Source: Actinophytocola oryzae
GTDB taxonomy: Bacteria; Actinomycetota; Actinomycetes; Mycobacteriales; Pseudonocardiaceae
DNA length: 64,000 nt
Reading direction: 5' to 3'
Assembly (NCBI RefSeq): GCF_004364325.1
Contig: NZ_SOCP01000008.1
Coordinates: forward strand, 396,044-460,043
Position numbers and translations under genes: made by a program. Below the pieces are notes generated by a model. The model saw only the letters and a list, made by a program, of their open reading frames with translations, was not told the origin of the DNA and ran no database searches. This document shows positions 11,231 through 19,303 of the stretch, in pieces; position 1 is the first letter of the stretch, and each line of letters opens with the position of its first letter.

Positions 11231-11250
11231 ACCCGGAAGGAGTCGAAACC

Positions 11251-11679
11251 ATGAAGGTGTTGGTGCTCAACGGGCCCAACCTCGGCCGGTTGGGCACCCG
11301 CGAGCCCGACGTCTACGGCCGCACCACCTACGCCGACCTCGTCGCCATCTGCGAGAAGACCGGTTCCGAGCTGGGACTCGACGTCACGGTCCGCCAGACC
11401 GACCACGAGGGCGAGATGATCGGCTGGATCCACGACGCCGCCGACCACGGGCACCCCGTCGTCCTCAACGCGGGCGCCTGGACGCACTACTCGATCGCCG
11501 TCCGCGACGCCTGCGCGCTGCTCACCGCGCCGCTGGTCGAGGTGCACATCACCAACGTGCACAAGCGCGAGGAGTTCCGCCACCACAGCTACCTCTCCGC
11601 CATCGCCAGCGGCGTCATCGTCGGACTCGGGATCGACGGGTACACGCTCGCGCTGCGCTGGCTCAAGGACAACGCGTGA
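11251..11679 (+). CDS. aroQ: type II 3-dehydroquinate dehydratase
   Basis: Dehydrates 3-dehydroquinate to 3-dehydroshikimate (dodecameric, type II). The 142-residue protein has NGPNLGRLGTREPDVYG at the N-terminus with the catalytic Arg/Tyr pair, the substrate-binding NAGAWTHYS (about residue 72), a conserved His in VEVHITN and the C-terminal REEFRHHSYLS block. GGAAGGAG lies 10 bases before the ATG. The stop overlaps the following GNAT-VOC gene (GTGA). Confidence 0.96.
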   Translation: MKVLVLNGPNLGRLGTREPDVYGRTTYADLVAICEKTGSELGLDVTVRQTDHEGEMIGWIHDAADHGHPVVLNAGAWTHYSIAVRDACALLTAPLVEVHITNVHKREEFRHHSYLSAIASGVIVGLGIDGYTLALRWLKDNA

Positions 11680-12530
11680 GACCCGTCGAGGAACGGGACA
11701 CCGACGCGCTCGTCGCCCTGTTCGCGGACCCGGCGCTCGGCCGCTTCCACCGGCGTGACCTCACGAGCCCCGACCAGGTCCGGCAGCTCGCCGCGATCTG
11801 GCGCGGCCTCGAGGGGCCTGCGGGCACCGGCGTCCACGTCATCGAGCGCGACGAGAAGGTGGTCGGCGTCGCGCACCTGAGCGTGTCCACCGAACTGCCC
11901 GGTGACGTGCTCGAATGCGGGTGGTACCTCGCCAGGGAGCACTGGGGCACCGGTCTGGCGACCGAGGTCGCGACCACCCTCCTGACCACCGGTTTCACCA
12001 TCGCGCCCGCCGTGTTCGCCTTGGTCCACGAGGACAACGTCCGTGCCAGGCGCTTCGGCGAGCGGCTCGGGTTCGTGGACGTCGGGGGTGGACTGCACTA
12101 CGGCGGCCAGCACCGGGTCCTCGTCGCACTGCCCGTGAAGCCCAGTGGCGTGCATCACGTCGAGTTGTGGGTCGCCGATCTCGCCACCGCGGAGAAGACG
12201 TTCGGCTGGCTCTTCACCGAGCTCGGCTGGCACGAGTACCAGCGTTGGGAACGCGGCGTCAGCTGGCGCCAGGGCGACAACTACGTCGTCGTCGAGGACT
12301 CGCCCGCGCGGGCCGGTGACCGGCACGAACGCCTGGCCCCCGGCATCAACCACCTCGCCCTGCACGCCGGCTCGCGTGCCGACGTCGACCGCGTCACCGC
12401 CGCCGCGAGGGACCACGGCTGGCAGCTCATGTTCGCCGACCGGCACCCCCACGCGGGCGGGCCCGACCACTACGCCGCGTACCTGGAAAACGCCGACGGC
12501 TTCGAGGTGGAGCTCGTCGCCCGGCCGTGA
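11676..12530 (+). CDS. GNAT acetyltransferase - VOC (glyoxalase-like) fusion protein
   Basis: A 284-residue two-domain protein. Residues about 1-152 form a GNAT domain: the acetyl-CoA loop is REHWGTGLATE (87-97), followed by NVRARRFGERLGF, the usual last helix and strand. Residues about 158-284 form a VOC domain (HHVELWVADLATAE ... GINHLALHAG ... YLENADGFEVELV), with His and Glu at positions that commonly bind metal. It begins at GTG within the aroQ stop, so it is translated with the shikimate genes. The substrate is unknown. Both halves are intact, so this looks like a true fusion rather than a frameshift artefact. A link to aromatic metabolism is only contextual. Confidence 0.8.
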   Translation: MRPVEERDTDALVALFADPALGRFHRRDLTSPDQVRQLAAIWRGLEGPAGTGVHVIERDEKVVGVAHLSVSTELPGDVLECGWYLAREHWGTGLATEVATTLLTTGFTIAPAVFALVHEDNVRARRFGERLGFVDVGGGLHYGGQHRVLVALPVKPSGVHHVELWVADLATAEKTFGWLFTELGWHEYQRWERGVSWRQGDNYVVVEDSPARAGDRHERLAPGINHLALHAGSRADVDRVTAAARDHGWQLMFADRHPHAGGPDHYAAYLENADGFEVELVARP

Positions 12531-12606
12531 AGGACCACGTCTGCTCGGAGTAGTCCTTACACTGTCTTCGGCCGATTGTCGGGGCAACGTACGGAGGTTC
12601 TTCGCG

Positions 12607-14124
12607 ATGCGCCATACGCACCGTCGAAGACGCCTGCTGGTCGCCATGATCGCCGCCGCGGTCACCGCGGGATGCACGCCGAGTGAGGCCGCTCCCGAGC
12701 CCGCTGCGCGCCCACCCGCCCGAGAAGCCACCCAGGCCCCCAAGCCAGTCGCCCCGCCGATCACCGACCCGGTCGCGCTCAAGGCCGTCGGCGGACGCCG
12801 CAGCCCCGGTGTGGTCGCCGCGGGCAGCGGTGACGCCCCCTACAACTACGCGCCGACCGTCCTGTTCGACGGCGGCCGCTACCGCATGTGGTGGTGCAGC
12901 CAGCTCGGCGTCGCGAACCCGCCCGGCGACGACGTCCTGCTCGCCGAGTCCGCGTCCATGGACGGCCCCTTCGCGGGCCCGGACGGCAGCGGCGGCACCC
13001 CGGTGTTCTCCGGCAGCACCAGCAAGTTCGACGCCGTGCACACCTGCGACCCGTCGGTCATCAAGGTCGGCGCGACCTACTACATGTACTACACCGGCGC
13101 CTCGGGCGACCACGCCCACGGCAACGCCATCGGCCTCGCCACCAGCCCCGACGGCCGCGTCTGGACCAGGGCGAACGACGGCCAGCCGCTGGTCACCGCC
13201 TCACGTGACCTCAAACGGGACAACACCTACGGTGCGGGCCAGCCCTCAGCGGTGTACGTGGCGGGCTGGTTCTACCTGATGTTCACCGACACGACCGGCC
13301 AGGCGACCGGCCACAACGGTGCGGGCCAGTTCGTGCTGCGCTCCACCGACCCCGCGTTCACCAGGAACGTCGAGGCACTCGGCGCGAACGGGTTCCACCC
13401 GGTGGCCGACACGAGTGCCCGCACCCGCTCGGTCGTCGACGCGTTCAGCGCCGACTGGATGTGGGTCGACGCGCTCGCCGCGTTCGCGATCGCCCACGAG
13501 ACCCGCGACGGCACCACGATCACCTTCTGGGACTGGGGCTTCCGCTTCCAGCCGTACAAGCCGCTGCTGGTCGCCGGCCCGTGGCGGGAGGGCCCCGGCC
13601 TGGTCCGCCGCGCCGACGGCCACGCGGTCGTGTCGACGGACAACCCGTGCGGCAAGGCGTCGATCGACCTCATGCGTGCCACCTACGACGCGCCCGCGGG
13701 CCCGTCCGGCATCGCCCATTTCGGTCTCGACGTCGTCGACTTCGACGCCTGCGCGGACCCGGCACGCGCGGTCCTCGCGCTCGACGGCTTCGCGGTGCCG
13801 TCCCCGACCCGCACCGTCGACCTGGTGGTCGGTGGCAAGATCGTCCGCTTCGACCGGCGCTCGGTGGCAGAGCAGCTCGCGATCCGCGTGCTGGCGAGGC
13901 GGCCGGTGTCGCTGGACAAGGTCGAGGTCGCCGCGCGCGTGACCCCCGGCGTGCCCGCGCGGACGGCGAGCGGCCGCGGCGTCGCGTTCCTGCTCGACGA
14001 CCGCCTGTGGCGCATCACCTCGGGGAACGTGGCGGCCGCCAACTCCTCGACCGCGCTGTCGGTCACCCCGCAGCAGTGGGACGGCTACGAACGCGGCCTG
14101 GACCTGGTCGGCCCACCCCGCTGA
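12607..14124 (+). CDS. secreted lipoprotein with GH43-like beta-propeller fold
   Basis: A 505-residue exported protein. The basic start, hydrophobic segment and lipobox VTAGC (Cys23) predict a lipid-anchored surface protein. The mature part has repeated blade-like motifs: YAPTVLFDGGRYRMWW, CDPSVIKVGATYYMYYTG, QPSAVYVAGWFYLMFTD. They resemble the five-bladed propeller of glycoside hydrolase family 43/62/117 proteins, with acidic residues at blade starts. The C-terminal 130 residues look like a separate beta domain. A polysaccharide substrate is likely, but neither bond specificity nor catalytic activity can be read. The 3' end overlaps the convergent gene by 40 bases. Confidence 0.75.
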   Translation: MRHTHRRRRLLVAMIAAAVTAGCTPSEAAPEPAARPPAREATQAPKPVAPPITDPVALKAVGGRRSPGVVAAGSGDAPYNYAPTVLFDGGRYRMWWCSQLGVANPPGDDVLLAESASMDGPFAGPDGSGGTPVFSGSTSKFDAVHTCDPSVIKVGATYYMYYTGASGDHAHGNAIGLATSPDGRVWTRANDGQPLVTASRDLKRDNTYGAGQPSAVYVAGWFYLMFTDTTGQATGHNGAGQFVLRSTDPAFTRNVEALGANGFHPVADTSARTRSVVDAFSADWMWVDALAAFAIAHETRDGTTITFWDWGFRFQPYKPLLVAGPWREGPGLVRRADGHAVVSTDNPCGKASIDLMRATYDAPAGPSGIAHFGLDVVDFDACADPARAVLALDGFAVPSPTRTVDLVVGGKIVRFDRRSVAEQLAIRVLARRPVSLDKVEVAARVTPGVPARTASGRGVAFLLDDRLWRITSGNVAAANSSTALSVTPQQWDGYERGLDLVGPPR

Positions 14125-14555
14125 GCCCCGGCGTCCTCTTCCTCGTCGGTGTCCGCCGAGGCGCGGGTCGAACGGATCCAGTTGCCCGCCCCCAGCCCGA
14201 TCGCCGCCGGGATCAGCACGAGCAACGCCGTGAACGCGGCCCCGCCGGTCAGCGCGGCGCCGAGGTCGGCGACCCCCGTCTGGTCGACGAAGACCGACTT
14301 GCCGACGACGCCCAGTACGGCCGAGCCCCAGCCCGCGACCAGCGACGCGATCAACCACGTCCGCCCGGCGTCCTCGAGGCCACGCCACCTGTCCACCGCA
14401 CCCCACACCGCCGCTACCCCGACCAGCACGCCGAGCGTGAGCGCCTCGAACAACGTCCGCGAGGTCGGGTGCGCCACCCCGAAGTCGGCGCGCAGCGTCT
14501 CGGCCGCCGCGTGCACGACGGCCATGGCCGAGCCCCGTACCAGCCAGGTTCGCAT
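14085..14555 (-). CDS. B-4DMT family membrane protein
   Basis: A 156-residue protein with four predicted membrane helices (around residues 7-20, 36-56, 69-88 and 102-124) and a hydrophilic acidic then basic tail. The topology and the position divergent from pepQ-efp match the actinobacterial B-4DMT (four-helix drug/metabolite transporter-like) family. Two copies would be needed to make an eight-helix transporter, so a dimer is likely. No substrate is known. The start ATG is 32 bases from the pepQ start, with an inverted repeat in between. Confidence 0.75.
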   Translation of the reverse strand: MRTWLVRGSAMAVVHAAAETLRADFGVAHPTSRTLFEALTLGVLVGVAAVWGAVDRWRGLEDAGRTWLIASLVAGWGSAVLGVVGKSVFVDQTGVADLGAALTGGAAFTALLVLIPAAIGLGAGNWIRSTRASADTDEEEDAGAQRGGPTRSRPRS

Positions 14556-14563
14556 TGGGACAG

Positions 14564-14578
14564 GTTAGTCCCACTAAC
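14564..14578. promoter_or_regulatory. perfect inverted repeat between divergent genes
   Basis: GTTAGT-ccc-ACTAAC is a perfect 6-3-6 palindrome lying 10 bases before pepQ (ATG 14588) and 8 bases before the divergent B-4DMT gene. The short gap must hold both promoters, so a site here could act as an operator on both. The symmetrical half-sites also look like back-to-back -10 elements. No regulator is assigned. Confidence 0.35.
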
Positions 14579-14587
14579 ATCGAGGTC

Positions 14588-15679
14588 ATGCCCGAGACGC
14601 ATCTGCGCCGCCGTGCGGCACTCCGTTCCCGTATCGCGGAACGCGAGCTGGACGCCCTTCTCGTCGTCGACCTGCGCAACGTCCGCTACCTGACCGGCTT
14701 CACCGGCTCGAACGCGGCGCTGCTGGTCCACGCGGAGGACGACGAGCGGACGGTGTTCTGCACCGACGGCCGCTACCTCACGCAGTCGGCGAGGCAGGTG
14801 CCCGACCTCGAGCGGCTGGTCGAGCGTCCGTGCGGGCCCGCTCTCGCGGCGCTGACCAGCGCGAAGGGCTACCGCCGCACCGGCTACGAGAGCCACCGCG
14901 TGACCGTCGACGAGCTGGACGAGCTCACCGGGCTCGCCGAGGGCGTCGAGCTGGTGCGTGCCCCCGGGCTCGTCGAGGACCAGCGGATGGTCAAGGACGA
15001 CGACGAGATCGAGGCGCTGCGGATGGCGTGCGCGGCGGCCGACCGGGCGCTCGCCGACCTCATCGAGCAGGGCGGACTGCGGCCGGGCCGCACCGAGCGC
15101 GAGGTGGCCCGCGAGCTGGAGACCCGCATGCTCGACTACGGCGCCGCGGGCCCGTCGTTCGACACGATCGTCGCCGCGGGCGCCAACTCCGCGATCCCGC
15201 ACCACCGCCCGACCGACGCGGAGCTCACCACCGGCGACCTCGTGAAGCTGGACTTCGGCGCGCTCGTCGACGGCTACCACTCCGACATGACCCGCACGTT
15301 CGTCCTCGGGGCGCCCGCGGACTGGCAACGCGAGCTGTACGACCTGGTGGCGACCGCGCAGGCGGCCGGTCGCGCGGCGCTGCGGCCGGGCACCGCGGTG
15401 GCCGACGTGGACGCCGCCGCGCGCGGGGTCGTGGAGGCCGCAGGCCGGGGGAGTGAGTTCCTGCACGGTCTCGGTCACGGGGTCGGACTGGAGATCCATG
15501 AGGCACCGTCCCTGGCCAAGACGGGTGAAGGTAGACTCCTCCCCGGCATGGCAGTCACCGTGGAGCCGGGTGTTTACCTGGGAGGCAGGGGCGGGGTCCG
15601 TATCGAGGACACGCTCGTCGTGCGGGACGGCGATCCAGAGCTTCTCACGCTGACGACCAAACAGCTCGTCGTCGTGTAG
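14588..15679 (+). CDS. pepQ: Xaa-Pro aminopeptidase / dipeptidase (M24 family)
   Basis: Removes residues N-terminal to proline in cytoplasmic peptides. The 363-residue protein has a creatinase-like N-terminal domain (LLVVDLRNVRYLTGFTGSNA, residue 22 on) and a pita-bread catalytic domain. Metal ligands are visible in LDFGALVDGYHSDMTRTF (two Asp), GLGHGVGLEIHE (His and substrate His), VEPGVYLGGRGGVRIED (Glu) and the terminal Glu of the same block. ATG 14588 is preferred to the upstream in-frame start at 14555, which lies in the promoter region. pepQ-efp-nusB is a conserved actinobacterial order. Confidence 0.93.
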   Translation: MPETHLRRRAALRSRIAERELDALLVVDLRNVRYLTGFTGSNAALLVHAEDDERTVFCTDGRYLTQSARQVPDLERLVERPCGPALAALTSAKGYRRTGYESHRVTVDELDELTGLAEGVELVRAPGLVEDQRMVKDDDEIEALRMACAAADRALADLIEQGGLRPGRTEREVARELETRMLDYGAAGPSFDTIVAAGANSAIPHHRPTDAELTTGDLVKLDFGALVDGYHSDMTRTFVLGAPADWQRELYDLVATAQAAGRAALRPGTAVADVDAAARGVVEAAGRGSEFLHGLGHGVGLEIHEAPSLAKTGEGRLLPGMAVTVEPGVYLGGRGGVRIEDTLVVRDGDPELLTLTTKQLVVV

Positions 15680-15706
15680 ACGATCCGACTAGGAGAGAAC
15701 GACCCC

Positions 15707-16270
15707 GTGGCATCCACGAACGACCTGAAGAACGGCCTGGTGCTCAACCTGGAGGGCCAGCTCTGGACCGTTGTCGAGTTCCAGCACGTCAAGCCCGGCA
15801 AGGGCCCGGCGTTCGTGCGCACCAAGCTCAAGCACGTCATGACCGGCAAGGTCGTCGACAAGACCTTCAACGCTGGCATCAAGGTCGACACCGCGACCGT
15901 CGACCGCCGCGACATGACGTACCTGTACCAGGACGGCACGCAGTTCGTCTTCATGGACGGCGAGACCTACGAGCAGACCTACATCGACGGCGACGTCGTG
16001 GGCGACTCGTCGAAGTTCCTGCTGGAGAACAGCACCGCGACCGTCGCCACGCACGAGGGCAACCCGCTGTTCATCGAGCTCCCGACCTCGGTCGAGCTCG
16101 TGATCCAGCAGACCGACCCCGGCCTGCAGGGCGACCGCTCCACCGGTGGCACCAAGCCCGCGACGCTGGAGACCGGCGCCGAGATCCAGGTGCCGCTGTT
16201 CCTGTCCACCGGCGAGAAGGTCAAGGTGGACACCCGCGACGGTCGCTACCTCGGCCGCGTCAGCTCGTAG
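15707..16270 (+). CDS. efp: elongation factor P
   Basis: Relieves ribosome stalling at polyproline by contacting the P-site tRNA. The 187-residue, three-domain protein has the N-terminal KOW-like domain with the modified-loop sequence HVKPGKGPAFVR (Lys at the tip, about residue 34), the central OB domain and the C-terminal OB domain ending in DTRDGRYLGRVSS. AGGAGAG lies 10 bases before the GTG. No EpmA, YmfI or EarP-like modification gene is adjacent. nusB begins directly after the stop. Confidence 0.96.
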   Translation: MASTNDLKNGLVLNLEGQLWTVVEFQHVKPGKGPAFVRTKLKHVMTGKVVDKTFNAGIKVDTATVDRRDMTYLYQDGTQFVFMDGETYEQTYIDGDVVGDSSKFLLENSTATVATHEGNPLFIELPTSVELVIQQTDPGLQGDRSTGGTKPATLETGAEIQVPLFLSTGEKVKVDTRDGRYLGRVSS

Positions 16271-16690
16271 ATGGGCGCGCGGAGCAAAGCTCGCAAGCGC
16301 GCGGTCGATGTCCTGTACGCGGCGGCGCTTCGTGACGCCGACCCGGTGACGCTGCTCCTCGAGCGCACCGAGTCGACCGAGCACCCGGCGCCGAACGACT
16401 ACGCCGTCACGCTCGTCGAGGGCGTGGCGGCACGGCGCGAGCGGATCGACGAGCTGCTCACCGAGCACTCCGAGGGCTGGACCCTCGACCGGATGCCGTT
16501 CGTGGACCTCGCGATCCTGCGGCTGGGCGTGTACGAGCTGCTGTGGGCGACCGACGTGCCGGACCCCGTCGCCATCGACGAGGCGGTCCAGCTGGCCAAG
16601 TCGCTGTCCACGGACGACTCGCCCCGGTTCGTCAACGGCGTGCTCGGGCGGCTCGCGACGATCGCCGACCAGCTGCGCGCGACGCTGTAG
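16271..16690 (+). CDS. nusB: transcription antitermination protein NusB
   Basis: Binds boxA RNA with NusE (S10) to allow read-through of rRNA operons. The 139-residue all-helical protein carries the family N-terminus RSKARKRAVDVLYAAALRD (boxA-binding basic helix), then LDRMPFVDLAILRLGVYELLW (about residue 75) and the C-terminal SPRFVNGVLGRLA. It starts at the base after the efp stop, so the genes are co-transcribed. RsmB also carries a NusB-like domain, but that gene is elsewhere (39881). Confidence 0.95.
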   Translation: MGARSKARKRAVDVLYAAALRDADPVTLLLERTESTEHPAPNDYAVTLVEGVAARRERIDELLTEHSEGWTLDRMPFVDLAILRLGVYELLWATDVPDPVAIDEAVQLAKSLSTDDSPRFVNGVLGRLATIADQLRATL

Positions 16691-16750
16691 AACGCCAGGT
16701 CCGATACCCGCTGCTCGTTTCGGCGGCAACCGACGTGAACCCGCCATAGC

Positions 16751-17683
16751 GTGGCGGACATGAACGGAGACAGCGACAGGCCCGGTACGACCGACCGGCG
16801 GTCACTGCTGGCCGCCGGCGTCACCGTGGTGTTGTGGGCCTCGGCCTTCGTGGCCATTCGCAGCGTGGGGGAGTACTACACGCCCGGCGCGCTCGCGCTG
16901 GGGCGGTTGTTCACGGGCGCGGTCGTGCTGGTCGCGTTCCTGCTGGTACGGCGGGAGGGCTGGCCGGCACGCGCGGCGTGGCCGGGAATCCTCGCGGCAG
17001 GTCTGTTGTGGTTCGGCCTGTACATGGTCGCGGTGAACTGGGCCGAGCAGGAGATCGACGCGGGCACCGCGGCGATGGTGGTGAACGTCGGACCTGTCCT
17101 GATCGCGTTGCTGAGTGGCTGGGTGCTGCGTGAGGGCTTCTCCTCGCGTGTGCTCGTGGGGATCGCGGTGTCGTTCGGCGGCGCGATCGTGGTCGGCCTC
17201 TCGATGTCGGGCGACGGCCACGCCTCGGTGCTCGGCGTGCTGTCGTGCGTGGTGGCCGCGGTCGGCTACGCGGTCGCGGTCGTGAGTCAGAAATCCGCGC
17301 TACGGCACGGAAGCGCGTTGCAGGTGCCGACGTTCAGCTGTCTCGTCGGGATGGTGGCGTGCCTGCCGTTCTCCGGGCAGCTGGTGTCCGGCGTGGCCGC
17401 CGCGCCGGCGTCCGCGACGCTGAACGTGGTCTATCTCGGTGTGCTCCCAACGGGTTTGGCGTTCCCGCTGTGGTCGTACGCCCTTGCCCGCACGTCCGCG
17501 GCGAAGATGGGTGCGACGACGTATCTGGTGCCCGCCTTGGTGATCGTCATGTCGTGGCTGCTGCTCGGCGAGGTGCCGGGCCGGCTCACGTTCGCGGGCG
17601 GCGTGCTCTGTCTGGTCGGTGTCGCGGTCTCGCGGACCGGCACCGTGACACCGCGCAGGCGGCGTAATGCCCCGGTCGGGTAG
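16751..17683 (+). CDS. EamA (DMT) family exporter
   Basis: A 310-residue inner-membrane protein with ten predicted helices arranged as two EamA repeats: residues about 18-150 (VTVVLWASAFVAIRSVG at the first helix) and about 158-300 (LSCVVAAVGYAVAVVSQ). WASAF in helix 1 and VPALVIVMSWLLLGE near residue 257 are the usual motifs of RhaT/YedA-like exporters of amino acids or metabolites. GTG 16751 gives the normal length. It lies 60 bases after nusB and ends before a strong bidirectional hairpin. Substrate unknown. Confidence 0.88.
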   Translation: MADMNGDSDRPGTTDRRSLLAAGVTVVLWASAFVAIRSVGEYYTPGALALGRLFTGAVVLVAFLLVRREGWPARAAWPGILAAGLLWFGLYMVAVNWAEQEIDAGTAAMVVNVGPVLIALLSGWVLREGFSSRVLVGIAVSFGGAIVVGLSMSGDGHASVLGVLSCVVAAVGYAVAVVSQKSALRHGSALQVPTFSCLVGMVACLPFSGQLVSGVAAAPASATLNVVYLGVLPTGLAFPLWSYALARTSAAKMGATTYLVPALVIVMSWLLLGEVPGRLTFAGGVLCLVGVAVSRTGTVTPRRRRNAPVG

Positions 17684-17813
17684 GAGCTGGTGACCTGAAT
17701 GGAGTAGCCGATGATCTGCACTCGCGGGTCCGGTCAGGGCCGTTCGCGTACGCAGCGCGACGATCACGCCGGATCCCGAGCCGGATGACCAACCGGGGAG
17801 TCTGGAGACACAG

Positions 17814-17850
17814 CCGGCCGCGGCCCCCCTCCCGAAGGGGTCGCGGCCGG
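17814..17850. terminator. strong hairpin between convergent genes
   Basis: CCGGCCGCG (17814-17822) pairs perfectly with CGCGGCCGG (17842-17850), and CCCC with GGGG inside it, closing on a short loop. It lies between the ends of the EamA gene and bldD, so it probably ends transcription from the left. No U-tract follows, as is usual in GC-rich actinobacteria. The rest of 17684-17959 contains only this and the next hairpin. Confidence 0.6.
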
Positions 17851-17893
17851 GAAAGCCAGTCGATGTGCGGGTTGTTGTCCTCGCGCGCCTGCT

Positions 17894-17921
17894 CGGCCGA
17901 ACTCCCGTGTTCCTTCGGCCG
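17894..17921 (-). terminator. hairpin downstream of bldD
   Basis: CGGCCGAA (17894-17901) pairs with TTCGGCCG (17914-17921) around a 12-base loop. On the reverse strand it follows the bldD stop by about 40 bases, a suitable place for a terminator of that gene. Confidence 0.45.
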
Positions 17922-17959
17922 TGCGGCGGTGCGTCAAAAGCCCGTAGAGACGAGCAGGC

Positions 17960-18448
17960 TCAGTCCTCCTTGGACGGGCGGGCCTCCGGTGGGAGCACCC
18001 CCCAGTCGATGAGCTGTTCGGTCAGCTCACCCGGGGTCATGTCGTAGATGATCGCCAGGGATCGCAGGTCCTCGGTGCGAATCGAGAGCACCTTGCCGTT
18101 GTAGTCCCCGCGCTGGCTCTGGATCGTGGCGGCGTAGCGGGCCAGCGGGCCCACCTTCTCCGCTGGGAGCTGCTGAAGCCGCTCCAGGTTTATCACGATC
18201 TTGGTCGCCGGCTCGGCGCCCGAGGGCACCCGGCCCTCCGGCAGCAGCTCGACCACCGGAACCCCGTAGAAGTCGGCCAGCTCGGCCAGCTTCTGCACGG
18301 TCACGGCACGGTCGCCACGCTCGTAGGAACCAACGACGACGGCCTTCCAGCGTCCGCCTGACTTCTGCTCGACGCCATGCAGGGACAGGCCCTGCTGCTG
18401 GCGGATGCCACGGAGCTTGCTCCCTAGCGCCTTGGCGTAGTCGCCCAT
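17960..18448 (-). CDS. bldD: developmental master regulator BldD
   Basis: Represses sporulation genes during vegetative growth; in Streptomyces a tetramer of c-di-GMP glues two BldD subunits together on DNA. The 162-residue protein has an XRE helix-turn-helix (SKLRGIRQQQGLSLHGVE ... VVVGSYERGDRAVTVQKL) and a C-terminal domain with the ligand signature RGD-x8-RxxD, seen as RGDYNGKVLSIRTED (about residues 107-121). The signature is complete, so c-di-GMP binding is expected. ATG 18448 is used; earlier in-frame starts add non-family residues. The upstream region is shared divergently with the pyr operon. Confidence 0.95.
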   Translation of the reverse strand: MGDYAKALGSKLRGIRQQQGLSLHGVEQKSGGRWKAVVVGSYERGDRAVTVQKLAELADFYGVPVVELLPEGRVPSGAEPATKIVINLERLQQLPAEKVGPLARYAATIQSQRGDYNGKVLSIRTEDLRSLAIIYDMTPGELTEQLIDWGVLPPEARPSKED

Positions 18449-18667
18449 ATGGCGATTCTCCATTTCGTTCGCCCGCCGGCCGGCCCAAACCGTGGCTGCC
18501 GCGGGTAGCCGCAAATCGACACGCAGAGTAATGGTTACCCACAGTTGTCACCAGGTCAAGCTGATCTGCGTACGACGTCCGTGGAAACGTCGGATTACCA
18601 CCCGTCTGGTGGATCCGTGGGGCCTGATACGGTGCTACAGCGCCCGCAGTGGGCGCGCAGCTAGACG

Positions 18668-18706
18668 TCCTTTAAGGACCCGTCCAGTGAGGCGGGGAAG
18701 GAGGTC
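18668..18706 (+). promoter_or_regulatory. PyrR-binding leader hairpin overlapping the pyrR ribosome site
   Basis: The segment reads CCTTTAA then GTCCAGTGAGGC then GGGGAAGGAGG. CCCGTCC pairs with GGCGGG around the AGTGA loop, and the ribosome-binding GGAAGGAGG immediately follows. This matches the known PyrR-recognised RNA loop (UCCAGxGAGGC in a hairpin). In actinobacteria PyrR plus UMP is thought to bind here and block translation of the pyr operon. The site is 6-7 bases from GTG 18713, so occupation would hide the ribosome site. Confidence 0.8.
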
Positions 18707-18712
18707 AAGACC

Positions 18713-19303
18713 GTGGTGCCGCCCCACAGCGGCGCGACGGACCCGGCTGAGCGGCGCGAGCTGCTTTCGGCCGGCGACGTCGCGCGCACCGTCGCCCGTA
18801 TGGCGCATCAGGTGATCGAGCGCACATCGCTCGGCGCCGCCAACGCCCCGCCGGTCGTCCTGCTCGGCATCCCCACGCGGGGAGCCCCCATCGCGGCCCG
18901 GCTGGCCACCCGCATCGCCGACTTCGCCGGCGCCGCCGTCCCCACCGGTGTGCTTGACGTCACACTGTACCGGGACGATCTTCGGCGCAGACCGACCCGA
19001 CCGCTCGGCCAGACCGACCTGCCGCGCGGCGGCATCGACGACCACCTGGTCATCCTCGTCGACGACGTCCTCTACTCGGGCCGCACGATCCGCGCGGCGC
19101 TGGATGCCCTCAGAGACGTGGGCAGGCCCCGGTCGGTTCAACTGGCCGTCCTGGTCGACCGCGGCCACCGGGAGCTGCCCATCCGCGCCGACTACGTCGG
19201 CAAGAACGTGCCGACGTCCCGCACCGAGGAGGTCCACGTCCTGCTCACCGAGATCGACGACCGCGACGCCGTGGTGCTCGACAGGAGGGAGGGGTCGGCA
19301 TGA
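18713..19303 (+). CDS. pyrR: pyrimidine operon RNA-binding attenuator / uracil phosphoribosyltransferase
   Basis: Senses UMP/UTP and binds its own operon leader; some members also make UMP from uracil and PRPP. The 196-residue protein has the PRTase fold with the PRPP loop VILVDDVLYSGRT (about residues 113-125), LGIPTRGAPIA near 51 and LVDRGHRELPIRADYVGKN near 148. A PyrR-binding hairpin lies directly before its GTG start, so feedback control is probably translational. It is the first gene of pyrR-pyrB-pyrC-carA-(two extra genes)-carB-pyrF; the stop overlaps pyrB (ATGA). Confidence 0.95.
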   Translation: MVPPHSGATDPAERRELLSAGDVARTVARMAHQVIERTSLGAANAPPVVLLGIPTRGAPIAARLATRIADFAGAAVPTGVLDVTLYRDDLRRRPTRPLGQTDLPRGGIDDHLVILVDDVLYSGRTIRAALDALRDVGRPRSVQLAVLVDRGHRELPIRADYVGKNVPTSRTEEVHVLLTEIDDRDAVVLDRREGSA

